This document shows positions 28,188 to 40,488 of a stretch of DNA of 64,000 nt, piece after piece. The notes beneath the pieces are model-generated. The model was given only the letters and a program-made list of their open reading frames with translations. It ran no database searches and had not been told where the DNA came from. Within the stretch, counting starts at the first letter, position 1. Each line of letters starts with the position of its first letter. Origin of the DNA: Oreocharis arfaki (Eukaryota; Chordata; Aves; Passeriformes; Paramythiidae); NCBI GenBank assembly GCA_013398015.1, contig VZRR01003432.1:130804-194803 (forward strand), written 5' to 3'. A program made the translations under genes and the position numbers.

Positions 28188-28592
28188 TTCATTGCCCATA
28201 TGATCAGATATTTCCTCCCTCCTTGTTGAATACAGGCTCTAGGTCTGGACCCCAGATCCACATAGATGTGCCCAGTGGGTCCCGGTCCTCTTGCACTCCA
28301 AGCCACCAGTAGTCACCGCTTTTTTCCTTACTCCCCTCATCTTTCAGACCTGAAACTTTTATTAGTCCATTTTTGCTATAACCATACTCTCTCTATAATG
28401 TGCCTAATCTAGCCCCTGTGCACAGCTGCACAATTTCCATCAGACAGAAAACTCCAAGAGTTGATGGAAATAATGTTAATGTTTACCTCGGTGAACTAGA
28501 CACCTGAAAGTAGCTGCGTGCCTGGCACAAAAACTAGTTTGGATTTAATAAAAAATGACATTAATTTTCCTACAAAAGAGAGCATAAAAAGG
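28188..28592 (+). repeat. Right arm of 405-bp inverted repeat
   Basis: Partner of 22813-23217 in opposite orientation, about 98.8% identical (five mismatches, no indels). Overlapping short frames recur in both copies simply because the DNA is duplicated. Confidence 0.95.
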
Positions 28593-30079
28593 CATCATCT
28601 GAAAAAATTAATAAGATGCATCAGTGTGGAAGAGTGTAAGCACCTTTTCTTGAATTTATTTGCTATGTTCTGGCTTTTTTTGTTTGGTTCTTGTTATTGT
28701 TTTGTCACCTCTACAGTGAAAAATTTTTCTGAAAGGTCCTCAAACTGGGAAAGGGACTGAGAGCTGCTCTTCTTCATGTCTGGGTTTCAGAAAGTGATCT
28801 GTACAGCTGGTTGAGGGAGGGGCTTGGGCCTTTACTTGCCATAAACTCAGTAGCCAAAATTTAAGTCAAAAAATGCTGTGCTACCCCAAAAGCCACTGCT
28901 GGTGTTTTATGTAGGCATGGATGATGGTTTAAGACAGATACCAGCTAAATCATTCTGTCATACAACTCTTCGAGAACTTCACAGAATGTTCCCATGGTGA
29001 GTGATTTTCTCCCTTAAATACAATTTTAGTTGCCACTTCAACATCAGTATAAAGGAAATACTTGATAAGGATCAGTATGCAGGTGATGTAACTAAGGAGA
29101 CTGCTTATTTTTATTTTCCTAAAATATTTCTAGATCTTCTTTGTAATCTGAGAGGTTCTTTTCCTGTTTCCAATGTTTTTTTATCTCACAGATTCTGAAA
29201 GGGAAATTAGAAGAACTTTTAATGAGTTCTGGAAAACCTTGGAGAGTCCTTTGAAGAACCCCATCCTATTGTTTTGCACAATAAAGAGGTCTGTGCAGTG
29301 CATAATACAGTCAGCTCTCCTAAATGCCTCCTTCTCAGGAAAAGAAATCTTCTCCTTCTTAGTAGAATTCAGTCTTTCTGTTTCAGGCTGACCTTCTCCA
29401 CATCCACTTTTTGAGGCTACTTGTATAAAAGTTGCGTCAGAGGATACAAACTTCTGAGTTGTCATTGGAGAGGAACACAGGACTCACCTCTCAGGCTCCA
29501 CCTGCACTCAAAAGTCCTGCATTTCATGGCCTATTCACTCCTTCTTACCTTGGTTTTACATGTCTTATTTAGAGCTCAGCAGAAGGCACTGATTCACTGG
29601 CATTGAGCTGGCAGGGAACACCCAGTCCAAGGTGCTTGGGTACTTATTTTATGGTAGTGGCTGATGTCTGTGGTCCTGTAGGAGGGTATTGGAGCTTCTC
29701 TTCACTGCTGCATTGAGCTGCTCAGTCCAAATTAAAACAACTGCTCTTACAAGTCTACTTTGCCTTTTCCTTAAATTACTTTGAAGTTAATCTAATTTCA
29801 TTGGCTTTCACCCACCTGTCAAATCCCTCCTGCAAAAGTAGAAAGTTTTCTTAAAAAAAAATCCTTATGAAGCAAAAATTTGACATGATGACACAGCTCA
29901 GGCAATGTTACAGGAAGTGGAACAGGACACATGAAAGCTGGCACTTCTGTACATTAATTTCTCCTTTATGTCAGTCTGCTAAAAAAAACTCCTTGGTGGC
30001 AGCAATGACAGTCTTGTTGGTACAGTAATAAAACATGCTCTGCATAATGCATCTACACTTCTGTTCAATGGGGTGAATG
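28593..30079. other. Unique non-coding DNA
   Basis: No gene or repeat recognised. Overlapping open frames around 29173-29465 on both strands lack domain features. Confidence 0.5.
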
Positions 30080-30595
30080 CCACGGTTTAGGAATGGTATT
30101 CCCCAATTTAATAATCCCACTAAAATGAAATCCACAAGCTGTTCCCTTACCTGCCCTCCGGTGTGAGACACAAAAGGTTGAGATCATGGGTTGAGATAAG
30201 AACAATTTACTGGAAACAGCAATGAGCTAAGGAAACAAACAGTAACAGCAGCAATATTAAAAACAAAACTGTACTAAGAGAGGGTGATTTACATGTAAAA
30301 TGCTCACCAAGCCCAGGACAATGAAAAACAAGGGTGGACAGACCCTACATCTGTAAGTCTTGCTCCCCCAACCAGAAAGGGTCTTCTTCTGGGAGTGAGA
30401 GGGAGTCCCTTCCTCCTGCCCCTGGTCTGCTTCAGCCCTCATCCTCCCAGGCTGCCAGAGCTGACTGAACTTTCCAGTGTAGCTGAAAAATATGGGTCTA
30501 AACTACTCACCTGGAGTCATTTAATAGCCATCTGGAGACCCTTCCAGAAGGTGATTCATCTCATTTTCTCAGAGAGCTGTCCCTGAAAGTACCTA
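30080..30595 (-). mobile_element. Probable avian ERV LTR, antisense
   Basis: On the minus strand the sequence runs from a GC-rich part (CTCCCAGAAGAAGACCC) through TTTACATGTAAATCACCCTC to TTGTTCTTATCTCAACCCAT and on to a stretch ending near CTAAACCGTGGCA. This order resembles the downstream half of avian ERV LTRs, where a TTATCTCAACC motif precedes the U5 end. Boundaries are estimates, and I did not find the matching second LTR or internal genes. Confidence 0.5.
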
Positions 30596-33500
30596 TCTCT
30601 TTCCATTCACTGCAAAGCAATCTTTGGCAATTAGCTGTAACTGCTCACAGCCATCTTAGAGACGTAAGTTTTGGAAAGCTAATGGTGAAAGGTCCTGCTC
30701 AGGAGGGAAGACATTGGCCACATAGAAAGAATTATCATCACCTCCATTTTATAGATGGACGAGTTAGGCTAAGAGGCTGCTAGCTGCTTACTCAGTGTCC
30801 TGTAGTCAGTTTATAGCAGTAGTACGTGCCCCATGCACCTCAGTACATTAACCATTAAATAAGCTATTAAGATGACCAGGCATTTAAATTCATATAACAG
30901 CATGATATGGGTGATTGTGGGTTGTTCTTAACGCATTTGTAACTTCACTGATTGAATTCATAGCTCAGATTTCAGTTCCTAATAAAACCAGCACCTAATA
31001 TTTGGGAAATGATCTCCAGAGTGCTGTTATTTTTCCTACTGATGCTTACATAATTTTGATAGATTGATAAGTAATTTTGGAAATGGTCAAACTGCATCTG
31101 ACTTCAGCATTTGGACATAATGACTTGACTGCAACAGATGTCATGTTGATGTCAGAATGATGCATGAGTCACACTATTCTGCCATGTTAAAAGAAACACT
31201 TGTTATTTTTAGAATTTGGCTTCTAAACAAGCCACATTTCCATTTGCTGCCCAAGGGTGAAAGAGTAGCTGTCATTTTACTGATAGCACATACTGCACCA
31301 TATGTCTGAACCCTGAACTACTGCAAAGTTGGGTGGAAAAAGAAAATGCAAAACGAAACTCTCCTTCTCTCTGTCTTTGTCTTTTCAAGCATGAAATCTT
31401 CAGGGAATTATTTTCATGGTTGATCGCATTGTTTCCTTCAACAGAGCACTAGAATCAGTCAATGATTATAAGGCTGACTTAATGGGTTTATAGTGGTTTT
31501 AAAAGTGATTTGGCTTTTCATGGATTTGCACTATTGACATACAAGGCAACAGCATTTTTTGGAACTGAAATCCTAAGGTTACTTAACTCTGTATCATCAC
31601 TTCTGACAAATTTCTGAAATTGTACCTGCTACATATATTTTTGTGACCGCAACATCCCTTGTTTTTCCCTTGTCTTTTAAAACATAAAAACATGTCTTTG
31701 TATGATGGCTCCCTGTCCTTTGCTATTGTTTTTGTCTCACTGAGAACAAATTTATAAGATGAAAGACATTTAAATTATACAGTCATTTTCAAGAAAATAG
31801 GGTTTTCATTATTTGGAAAGGAACCAGGATGGGAAAAATGTTGTACTGTGCTTTGGAAAGCACAAAACATCTCTTTTGTGTCCTGTTTTTTTACACTACT
31901 TCACTACCTTCACATATTTTTCCATTTAATATAGTCCCTGTAGTCATTGTTTATCTAGGCTGAACATCCTGGGCTAAACTAATTCTTGATGCAACTCTGC
32001 TGGTTCTCCCAAAATGCAGAAGGGATGACATTATCCTGGCTTTCTGTTCTTGTTTTAGCATAAGGCAGAAGCTATTGTGACCAAGATACAACAATAAGAA
32101 AACACCAGCTCCCCAGAAAATTCTTCATAGAAAATGAGACTTGATGGACCAACCGGAGTAACCCAGACTCAATTCTAGATAATATATTAGAGAGCTAACA
32201 CTATAGTCGTAATTGGGAATGAAAAACAGGAGGATGAGGCATGAAAGAAAAGTCTATGTGAATAGCGTACTTCTGATAAGGATTTATAAAAAGAAGTAGA
32301 TACTGATCTAGAGAAGTGAGAAGTAGATGGAAATTCAGAAAAGTGAATACAGAAGACCTGACTGCAACAAAGACCTTGTTCATGTCGCTTGCTTGTCCCA
32401 GGGAAGAACCAAATGTAGCTCTATAATTTAAAAGCTTTTCCTTAAACGTGGGTATTTTTTGCACTTATCTATGCGAGTATATATATACATATACGGTTTT
32501 CAGATAAGCATAGACCTTAATGCTTCTTCTGAAGGAGTCTCTGGTGTAAGAGAGGAACAGAAAAGTGAATTTGGGCATATGAAAGCCTTCTGTTTGTGAT
32601 GCTCAAGTCACTTCTCTCAAGCTGATTGTGCTCTCGGAGCAGTATCTCTGAGCCCAAATTCCTCAGGTGTGTCACAAATCTGCAGGTTAATGGAGAGACA
32701 GATCACTTTTACTTGCTCATACTAAGGGCTGGGAATTTTACACTGTCCTCAAACTACGATCCAAATCAAGTTAGCCATACGGCTTCCAATAAAGGTCAGT
32801 TTTATAGTAATTAAATGGTGTTTCTTGTCATCTGTGAAATATTTCAAAACTGTAACTATCCCTTAATATTGTTCTCTGTATTGAAATCTGTCACCTTTTC
32901 TTTATTAAGTAGACATAATTCATAGCCACTTTCTTTGGCCAGATGTAGCTTCAAATCAACTTCATATTACTCAGAAAAATGTTGTTCTCACCAATTTATC
33001 TGTAATTTTCTTCTATTTGCCATCATTGACAGGTCTGTCTTTATTTTGTTTACCTGCAGTAGGCTTATTTTGGGAAGGAAAATGAAGCGTAGCAATGGCT
33101 TTTGTTCAGCTATTGAAAAGGATTTGATTCGACGTAACTGAAAGCAAGGAGAATTTGACAAGGTTTGAGTCCTAGTCCTGGCAGAGTATAACTGGGTGAA
33201 ATGTGTTCTCATTCATCATAGATCATGAGACTTATTATGCCAGTAAAGAGGCTCTAGTAGCATAGAACTGACTCTTCATAATGCTGAGAATCCATCATGT
33301 TGACATGTACATTTCCCACTGAACTGTGGCACTTTAAATAATTAGTCTTATTGACTAGTAGGGCTTAGGGTGTGCTCATTGGCTAAGAGGCAGCAGACCA
33401 GAGAGATGGTAACCAACAGAGTGAAATTAGTAGTGAAATGGAAATTCTCCTTGTCCATCCACTCCAGGAGCTGGAATAACCCCTTAGATTCCTTCCTCCA

Positions 33501-34756
33501 GTGGCCTGCTTCTAAATACTAGGACAGCAATGCCGGAAAACATAAAAATGCCTTATGAACAAGCAAGCAAATGATTCTCAAATGTGTTATTTAAAGTAAC
33601 GTGAATAAAAGAATTTTTTAACACTTGGGATTGACAATATTGCAATATAACCCTACTATAGTGAGATAATATTGTGTGCTTAAAAATTTTATGAATCACA
33701 TCAGATATAATTGTTTTCTGTTTAAGAAATGTCTGTTTCTACCACCAAGTTAATAACTCACACTGAAAGCTTTATTAGGTTTAACTATGGAATACTCTGA
33801 GCAAACCAAACAACCTTTCCTGCCTTTAAGGTGTCAGAGAAGGCATTGTTTCAAGGATTAATGCGCATTAGACGGTGAAGGAAAACTGTGAATCTGAAAC
33901 TCTAAGCCCACTCAGGAGCTTCATGGCTTTAATTTTTATACTGCAGATAAAGAAAAAAACATCTAATTTTTCACCTGAATATCCATCCCACTAGTGCAAT
34001 TGTTGTAGCTTGTCCTGGAAAGTGAAATTTTAAAACTGTTTTGCATTTGAGTATATGTTAATAGAACTTGGAAAAAAAAAAAGTATTTTTTACTTAAATA
34101 GCGTAAGTATGAATGTAATGAGAGGTTTTGAACCACTCTTCAGAAAATGGCAGCATTTTTATGTTATTTATAGATTCCAAATCTGGTGTTCCTCTCATAA
34201 GGTGTAAACAATGCCAGTAGAATTGCACTAGCATAAAATATGGTAACCAAATAATTTGGAACAGGGGAAAATGACTGTTTGGAAACTGTCCTCTCTTTAT
34301 GGACAGTTAATAGACCAAAAGGAGGCCAAACTGAACACAATTGCTGTTAATCACTTCACAGTCCTAGTCCCAGCAAAGTGCCTTTGGAAACCTGAGTAGA
34401 GAGCTTGTGTCACTGTACTTCCTTTATTAGAAAAACCCTACCCACACAGAAAAATATAAGGTAGCAGTTTAGTCATCAACCAAAAATAATGAAGCAGCAA
34501 AGACTGAGAAAATGGAATAAAGGGGAACGAAGAATCCCTGTAGAAGAGAGAATAAAAGTGTAACTAGGGATCCCTCCCATCCTCCTCCTACCAAGAGCCA
34601 AGCTGGGTCCCAACACCAACCCAACCATGCTGGTGGTCAAAGGAGCATCTTGTTTGAATGCCCAAGTACACTCCCTGGCACCATTTCAGTGTAAAGTATC
34701 TAGCAGTATACGGTATTTCAAGAATCAGAACTTCAAATATATAAAGGGAGCTTATA
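30596..34756. other. Unique AT-rich non-coding DNA
   Basis: About 4.2 kb with no recognisable gene or interspersed repeat. Confidence 0.5.
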
Positions 34757-35034
34757 AGAAAGATAGAGGTCTTTTACTAAAGCCTGTAATGACAGGACAA
34801 GGGGTGTTGGTTTTAAACTAACAGAAGATAGATTTAGACTAAGGAAGATTATTTTATGAGAAGGATGGTGAGACACTGGAACTGGTTGCCTAGAAAAGTT
34901 GTAGATTGCCATCCCCATGTTCAAGGTCATGCTGGATGAGGCTATGAGTAACCTGGTCTAGCAGAAGGTGTCCCTGTCCATGGCACTAGATGAACTTCAA
35001 GATCCTTTCCAATGCCACCCATTCCATGATTCCA
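34757..35034 (+). mobile_element. CR1 LINE 3' fragment, sense
   Basis: Recognised by the CR1 3' UTR order: AATGACAGGACAAGGGGTG, GGTTTTAAACTAACAG, GAGACACTGGAACTGGTTGC, AACCTGGTCTAG, and the end ATTCCATGATTCCA, the CR1 terminal microsatellite. It is 5'-truncated, as is usual, and substantially diverged. Confidence 0.9.
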
Positions 35035-37064
35035 ACTGCCAAATCCAGAGAGGATCTTACCCCATTGATTTCTACTGAAGGTCTCTCCCACTAAGAAAGA
35101 AAGTGTAAGTAGAGATCATTGAAGCATAAAGCTCAGGCACTGCATCATCCATAGTTCAGTGCACTAGGTCTGTAAAGGAAGATGACTCAATTTGACAGGC
35201 CTTGGAGAAAGCATTCTGAAGTCGAAGAGTTATGGTGGGAAGTGTGCATCACTCCCGTCATAAGGCATGGAAGGTAGGGAACTAAGAGAGGTGGAAGAAC
35301 ACACAAGCTTTAAAGACACAAGCTCTTCAGACCTGAGCAAGAAGCGGGACATTTCATATCAAGCAGAGACCAAGAACAATAGTTCTAAATTTATTATGAT
35401 AATGCATGAGATGGGAAGACACAGCTATCTGAAACATTTCAACCAGAACATGGTGTTAGTGAGTGGGGCAGTGATGCAGTTATTGCTTCCTATGAGATAC
35501 AGAAAGGTGGCACAGTGAGCAGGTCTATCTTTTAATTCAACAGAAAAGCTATGTGTCTCTACACATGAATTTTAGCAGCCAGGCAAATTACATATTTCAA
35601 TTACCAAGTATTTTTGAAGGAGATGGGAGACCCATTTTGTAGGTCACCCTGAGGGCTCAGGACTGGGATATTATAGAAATAAAAAGTGTTCTGCTGCTCA
35701 TAATAAGGTAGTTTTGTCCTCCAGTGATGCTTCCGTGACTCTGCACAGTAAGTGTTCAGTCAGCTACTGGCATGACTATGCCAGGGAGTGCAACACTAAC
35801 ACAATAATAAAAAGGTTTTTTCCTACAAGAACTATGAAGGCTGTACATATCTGCCTTTAGGAAACTGCTGTGCGATCTTAAATAACTCAAGGGGATCAGG
35901 AATTTTCTGTAAGAAGGACCACATTTCTGATACAGCATTGCTTTTACGTATCACTTGAAGCAGTGATGATATTTCTTTTTCTCCTAAACACATGCGGCAA
36001 CACTTCCCTTTTAGATTACCTGAAGGTCTCCCATCTCTGGAAAAAAACCCAAACCCAGAACGATATGAATACACATAATGATTTTTTAAAAGACAAGGGT
36101 ATTTCTTGCTTGTCTTTTTCTTGCCCCACTTCAAATCTTATACATATTCTTTGCTGCTTTGCTTCAGGTAGCAATTTCCGAAGGAGGAATTTTCATTGTG
36201 TTGATAGGTCCTTGTTGCCTAGGAACACTTTTCAGTTTGCCACTGTGTTGGTATTTAGGTCATCAGTGAATTAATCTTTTTAAAATTATAGCTATGTCGT
36301 CAATCACCAATTCTGAACTATCCCATTGAGAACTGGCAGTACAGCACTTAGTTGCTTACGGATTGAAAAGTTAAATTGAATGTTTTCTTTGCAAAGAAAT
36401 TCTACGAAAGAGAAAAGAAAATGGTTTTCCTTCATAGTAAGAAAATATCTACACTTTGCAATAATAAACTCTGTTGTTTTCTAACCTAGATTGAATCTAA
36501 CAATGTTGTCAAAAGGACAGACCCTGTCCCCATTTGGGTTTTCACAAAACCCCCTTCACTTCAGAAAAGCAAGATCAGGTCTTCTCAGAGCAAAGGGAAT
36601 TCAATCACCTTTCTCTGAAGCCACCTTCTCAAAATCAATGAAACTTTTCCATATTTCATGCTAAGATATATGGAAGTAATGACCATCCTTCTGTAACAGC
36701 TGTAAATAGCCATCATTCCTGAAATATGAGAAGAAATGAAAAAAAGAAAACTTCTTTTAATTATCAAGAAAGTTATTTCTTATGTTAGTACTGCATTTCT
36801 AGTATCTAGAATACAAGTCTTCTAATAAATTAGGGAAATTTGATATGTTTTGCTGATTGCTACCTCATTTTTAACTCATTACTGGGCAAGATGACAAGTA
36901 ATTGAGACTCATCCCTTGCCACCTCCCTGGTAACTGAATCTGCTCATTCCTGCAATACTGTAAAGGAAGAAAAATAACTGGATAAAACACCAATTGGAGC
37001 AGTCATCTATTATCCCCACCAAGGATGAGTTCTGCCTATTGCCCTCAATATCTCATTGCTGGCC
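35035..37064. other. Unique non-coding DNA
   Basis: No gene or repeat recognised. Open frames at 35267-35518 and 35963-36274 have no domain features and no convincing splice context. Confidence 0.5.
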
Positions 37065-37125
37065 CTCAGAGCTCTCCGGAGGTGCCCAGAACTGAATGTG
37101 GTATTCCAGGCATGATTGTGGTAAA
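37065..37125 (-). mobile_element. Short CR1 fragment, antisense
   Basis: GAGGTGCCCAGAACTGAATG-like sequence followed by a GTATTCCAGG stretch corresponds to the complement of a CR1 3' region block. It is very short and diverged. Confidence 0.45.
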
Positions 37126-37494
37126 ATACGTACGAAGGGACATTAACTGCCTTGCTCCATAGTGCATCTGCACACATGCTGCTCAAATCAGTAGAGGGAT
37201 TTGAATTAGCTGCAGATTACTTCAAAATGATCAAGGAGATAATAATATGAGTGTAATAGGCACAGAACACTGTTTGTTCCACTTGCACTGAGCTATTCTG
37301 TCTTCTCATTATCAAAGAAATAATGTGATACTGCATTTAGGAAAAGTTATGTACCGCATCTTCTGCTGGTGCTTGCCTCATTGGTACCATATGTGATCAT
37401 AACAGCAGGGATCCTTCCCCAGTTCGCTGTTACAACCATAACTGTGTGCATGGCACTGAGGGGAGACATTAAAAAATGACACAGGTAGAGGACT

Positions 37495-37801
37495 AAAGAC
37501 GAGTCTCAGAGGAGACCTTATTGCTCTCCACAACTACCTGAAAGGAGTTTGTGGTGAGGTAACTAGCAATAGGACAGGAGGAAACAGACTGAAGTCGCAC
37601 CAGGGGAGGTTCGGATTGGATATCAGAGAAAAATTCTTCATTGACAGAGTGGTTAATCACTGGAACAGATTTCCCAGGGAAACGGCGGAGTCATCATCCC
37701 TGGCAGCCTTCAGAAAGCAAGCGGAGCTGGCACTTTGCGATACGGTTTAGTAGACACAGAGGTACTTGGTCAGAGGTTGGACTCGATGATCTCGGAATTT
37801 C
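37495..37801 (+). mobile_element. CR1 LINE 3' fragment, sense
   Basis: Clear CR1 3' UTR: GAGACCTTATTGCTCTCCAC, AACTACCTGAAAGGAG, CAGGGGAGGTTCGGATTGGA, TTGGACTCGATGATCTCGG. It is interrupted at the right, where the CR1 end meets an antisense LTR; the terminal microsatellite is missing, consistent with LTR insertion close to the CR1 3' end. Confidence 0.92.
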
Positions 37802-37807
37802 CATTTT

Positions 37808-38247
37808 TGTTCAGAAACACACATGGTTCAGCAGCAGTGGGGAACAAAGCTGACAGACGCCCTTGTATGTCCAAAGAAGATCCCTTTATTGCTAAAAACC
37901 GGCCTCTCTTTATACCTTTAATTTCCACCAGACACAACCCAAACCACACCGCAGCCTAACAGAACTCAACAGCAGAAGGGCCCCCATTGGCTGGCTCAGC
38001 TGTGGTGCTGCTGTCCACGCGTCCTTTCACCCAATCAGCTTCCTGTTCATGTGCTGTCCACGCGTTCCTCCAGCCAATCATAATCCCACTTCCAACTGTC
38101 ACTCAACCGACTCTCTCCTCGCTCCTAGCTGCCTCTCACCCCTCAACCGACTCCCAACCTTCCAGCCGCTGTTGTGCCTTTCCTGCAAGGCCTTCTGGTG
38201 AGCATAAACCTTAACAACTTTAACAAATATAACCTCGGTATTCCACA
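37808..38247 (-). mobile_element. Compact ERV LTR, antisense
   Basis: The minus strand starts TGTGGAATACCGAGG and ends TTTCTGAACA, giving TG...CA ends over 440 bases. In that orientation U3 carries CCAAT/ATTGG boxes and a 29-base unit repeated with a 43-base period (38052-38080 and 38009-38037), then a TATA box (complement of 37909-37914) and a polyA signal AATAAA (complement of 37885-37890) only about 25 bases further. That compact layout suits a short-R retrovirus LTR. A purine-rich stretch (complement of the sequence just right of 38247) abuts the 5' end, as a polypurine tract would beside a 3' LTR, but no retroviral internal genes follow. Confidence 0.7.
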
Positions 38248-38266
38248 GGGTCTCCCTCCTGGGAGG

Positions 38267-38267
38267 N
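38267..38267. other. Single N, assembly join
   Basis: One of three isolated N bases in the window. It sits exactly where the left copy of the 1.88-kb duplicated block begins. Confidence 0.98.
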
Positions 38268-40143
38268 GAATATTTTTAGGTTGATGAGGTTATTTGTATG
38301 TAAAGTTATGTTATGTTCTCTTATGTTATTTTATGATTTATTTGGTTTTTCGTTTTTTCGTTTCATTGCTGATGAAGGCGAGTGACAAACTAGGTAATAT
38401 GTCAGACCCTTGATCCAAAAAAGGACACCAAACAGGTGGAAAGCACAAGTAGTCCAGTGGGAATTAACTTAACAGCTGGTAGATTGCATAATTAATCAAA
38501 TCTTTAAGGCATTTATAAATTTAGAATTTCTATACTTAAAGGTGTTCTGGTAAAAGACTCCGTGATTGAATGAGGAAAGGAGGAGAGCGTGTTATCATAA
38601 GCAAGAGTAAGACTTTGTGAAAACTCCTTGTAGTGAGAACTGATGAACTGATGCTTGAGTTCCAGGTGGAAGAAGAATCCCTTTTATTTGAAGGAAGGTT
38701 CTCTGATGTTTATTGATTCTTCCATTTAGGCATCCTCTAACACCTACTGGAAAACAGCTGTTCACTTTTTTTTCCACATTTTTATACCTGAAGTTACATT
38801 ACTCTGAGAGATAAAACCCCACTGATCTCCTCTGCTCATGTCAGTTGGATGGAATTAAGTCTCCTGCTCTGTCAGGTTAGCTGAGTGGAGATGGGAGGAG
38901 GCACTGCCTTTCCCATGATGTGGGAACTTCCCGTGTCCTCCTTTGTGCCCTTCAGGAGATGTGCAGTCCTTTGCAGGACATTCAGGAAACTTGTCAAGCC
39001 CTGTTTGAATAGAGTAAGAGTAATTGGGTGATGTCTTTTGGAATGTTACTTTTCATTTCTGTAAGAGACAAAGAATAACATGCTGGCATTACAGGGAGGT
39101 TGTCCATTGCTCTCCATGGACACTTGTGCTCCAGCTCTTGACGAGTAATCTTTGGAGACTGTGTGTCGTTTGTTAAGTTCCTTGGGAAGCTTTGGTATGA
39201 GGAGGGTTATATACACAGTGCTTGTTTATTTTTTGCTAAAATAGACATGCAAACATTGAAAGGAGCAGAAGAGCAGAAGGGACTTCTTTATAAACACAAT
39301 TTTCACTTGCATTAGTTCAGCATTATTCCAAACTGTCCTGAAGATGCAGAAAAGTGCTGCATGTTCAAAGGCTTTCAGCACTTTTGAGTCAGTGCAGACA
39401 CTATGGGGGCAGATTTCCATAGCAACAGAATTAAAGAAAGGAAAATACGAAAAGCCAGTGTTGAGTAAGTATATGAGGAGATACATATATTGGTGGTGGG
39501 AGGGGAGTGCAGACTATGAGGTGCTGTAGAGCAACCAGCTGAGCTCTGCTCATTTTTTCAAAGACAACAAAATCACCAAGAACCCCCCACTGTCCTTTTA
39601 ATCAGATTTGCATAAAAGATCCAGCTGATCATCCCATTCTGACTGTAATCATTAATTCTAGAAAAATTAAGATCTTAGTTATTTGTTGATGTTCTAAAGG
39701 ATAATAGTTGTTTCAGTACTGTAAGCTTCCTGCATGATTTAGCAGTGACATAAGTGATATATGTTGCTTGTCAAAGACCTCAGAGAAAGCAAGAATCTGC
39801 AGTGCTCATCTTGTCAATTATCACTCATTCAAGTGTTTTGTGCACTTGCACTTCTCCTTTATAAGTCCCCATTACTTGACAAATAAATTATTACAATACA
39901 CTATACTTATATTTTAATAAAAATATAAATAAAAATAAAAGAAAATTATATTTTAATATGTCTTGGATAGAAGACTACTGGGGATTATAATAATGGCTGT
40001 GGAGATTATTACTGAGTAAAGTCCATAGTCAAGACAGCATAAAGAGAGGTCTTGCAGTAGGAAGAAGAATGAAGGTTCAGGTTTGCAGACTGGCAAGCAG
40101 CAACATGGCACAGTACCAGCTTAGTGCTCCTCCAACGGCAAGT
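38268..40143 (+). repeat. Duplicated block, copy A
   Basis: 1876 bases repeated almost perfectly at 40489-42367. I saw only a 3-base insertion in copy B (near 40927-40931) and one substitution near 39957/42179. No gene or transposon is recognised inside. The flanks and N placement suggest an assembly artefact; see findings. Confidence 0.97.
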
Positions 40144-40362
40144 GGTGTGCAGTTTCTTTGTCTCGAAACAAAATGGCTGTGGCTTCCTTCATGTGTGGAG
40201 AACATTCTACTGCACTGTGTTGACTTTGCAACACCTGCATAAGCATTTCTAGGTCTGTCTTGTGCCGATTTGCAGACAGACTCACACATAAAAGAAATGT
40301 GAAGAAGGGCTTTTTACGAGGGCTTGCAGCGATAGAAGAAGGGTGAATGATTTTAAACTAAA
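40144..40362 (+). other. Right flank present only beside copy A
   Basis: The first 151 bases (40144-40294) are unique; the last 68 (40295-40362) recur at 42369-42436 and include the beginning of the CR1 fragment that is complete only at 42376-42658. Confidence 0.9.
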
Positions 40363-40363
40363 N
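40363..40363. other. Single N, assembly join
   Basis: Separates the end of the copy A unit from a second copy of the 32-base left flank. Confidence 0.98.
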
Positions 40364-40488
40364 TCGGTATTCCACAGGGTCTCCCTACTGGGAGGCTTCA
40401 AGTGGATGGGTTGAAAATGGTAGTAGTTCTAAGCCACACTCTAGTCATTACAGCGTCTCTGAAGCATTTTTCTTCGCATTTTCATGAT
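40364..40488 (+). other. Left flank of copy B
   Basis: The first 32 bases repeat 38235-38266 with one mismatch; the next 93 bases are unique to this copy. Together they look like the native left junction that copy A lacks. Confidence 0.9.

Noticed and set aside
22813..28592. Inverted arms as ends of a 5.8-kb DNA transposon
   Set aside because: The spacer has no transposase-like frame, and no target-site duplication flanks the outer ends.
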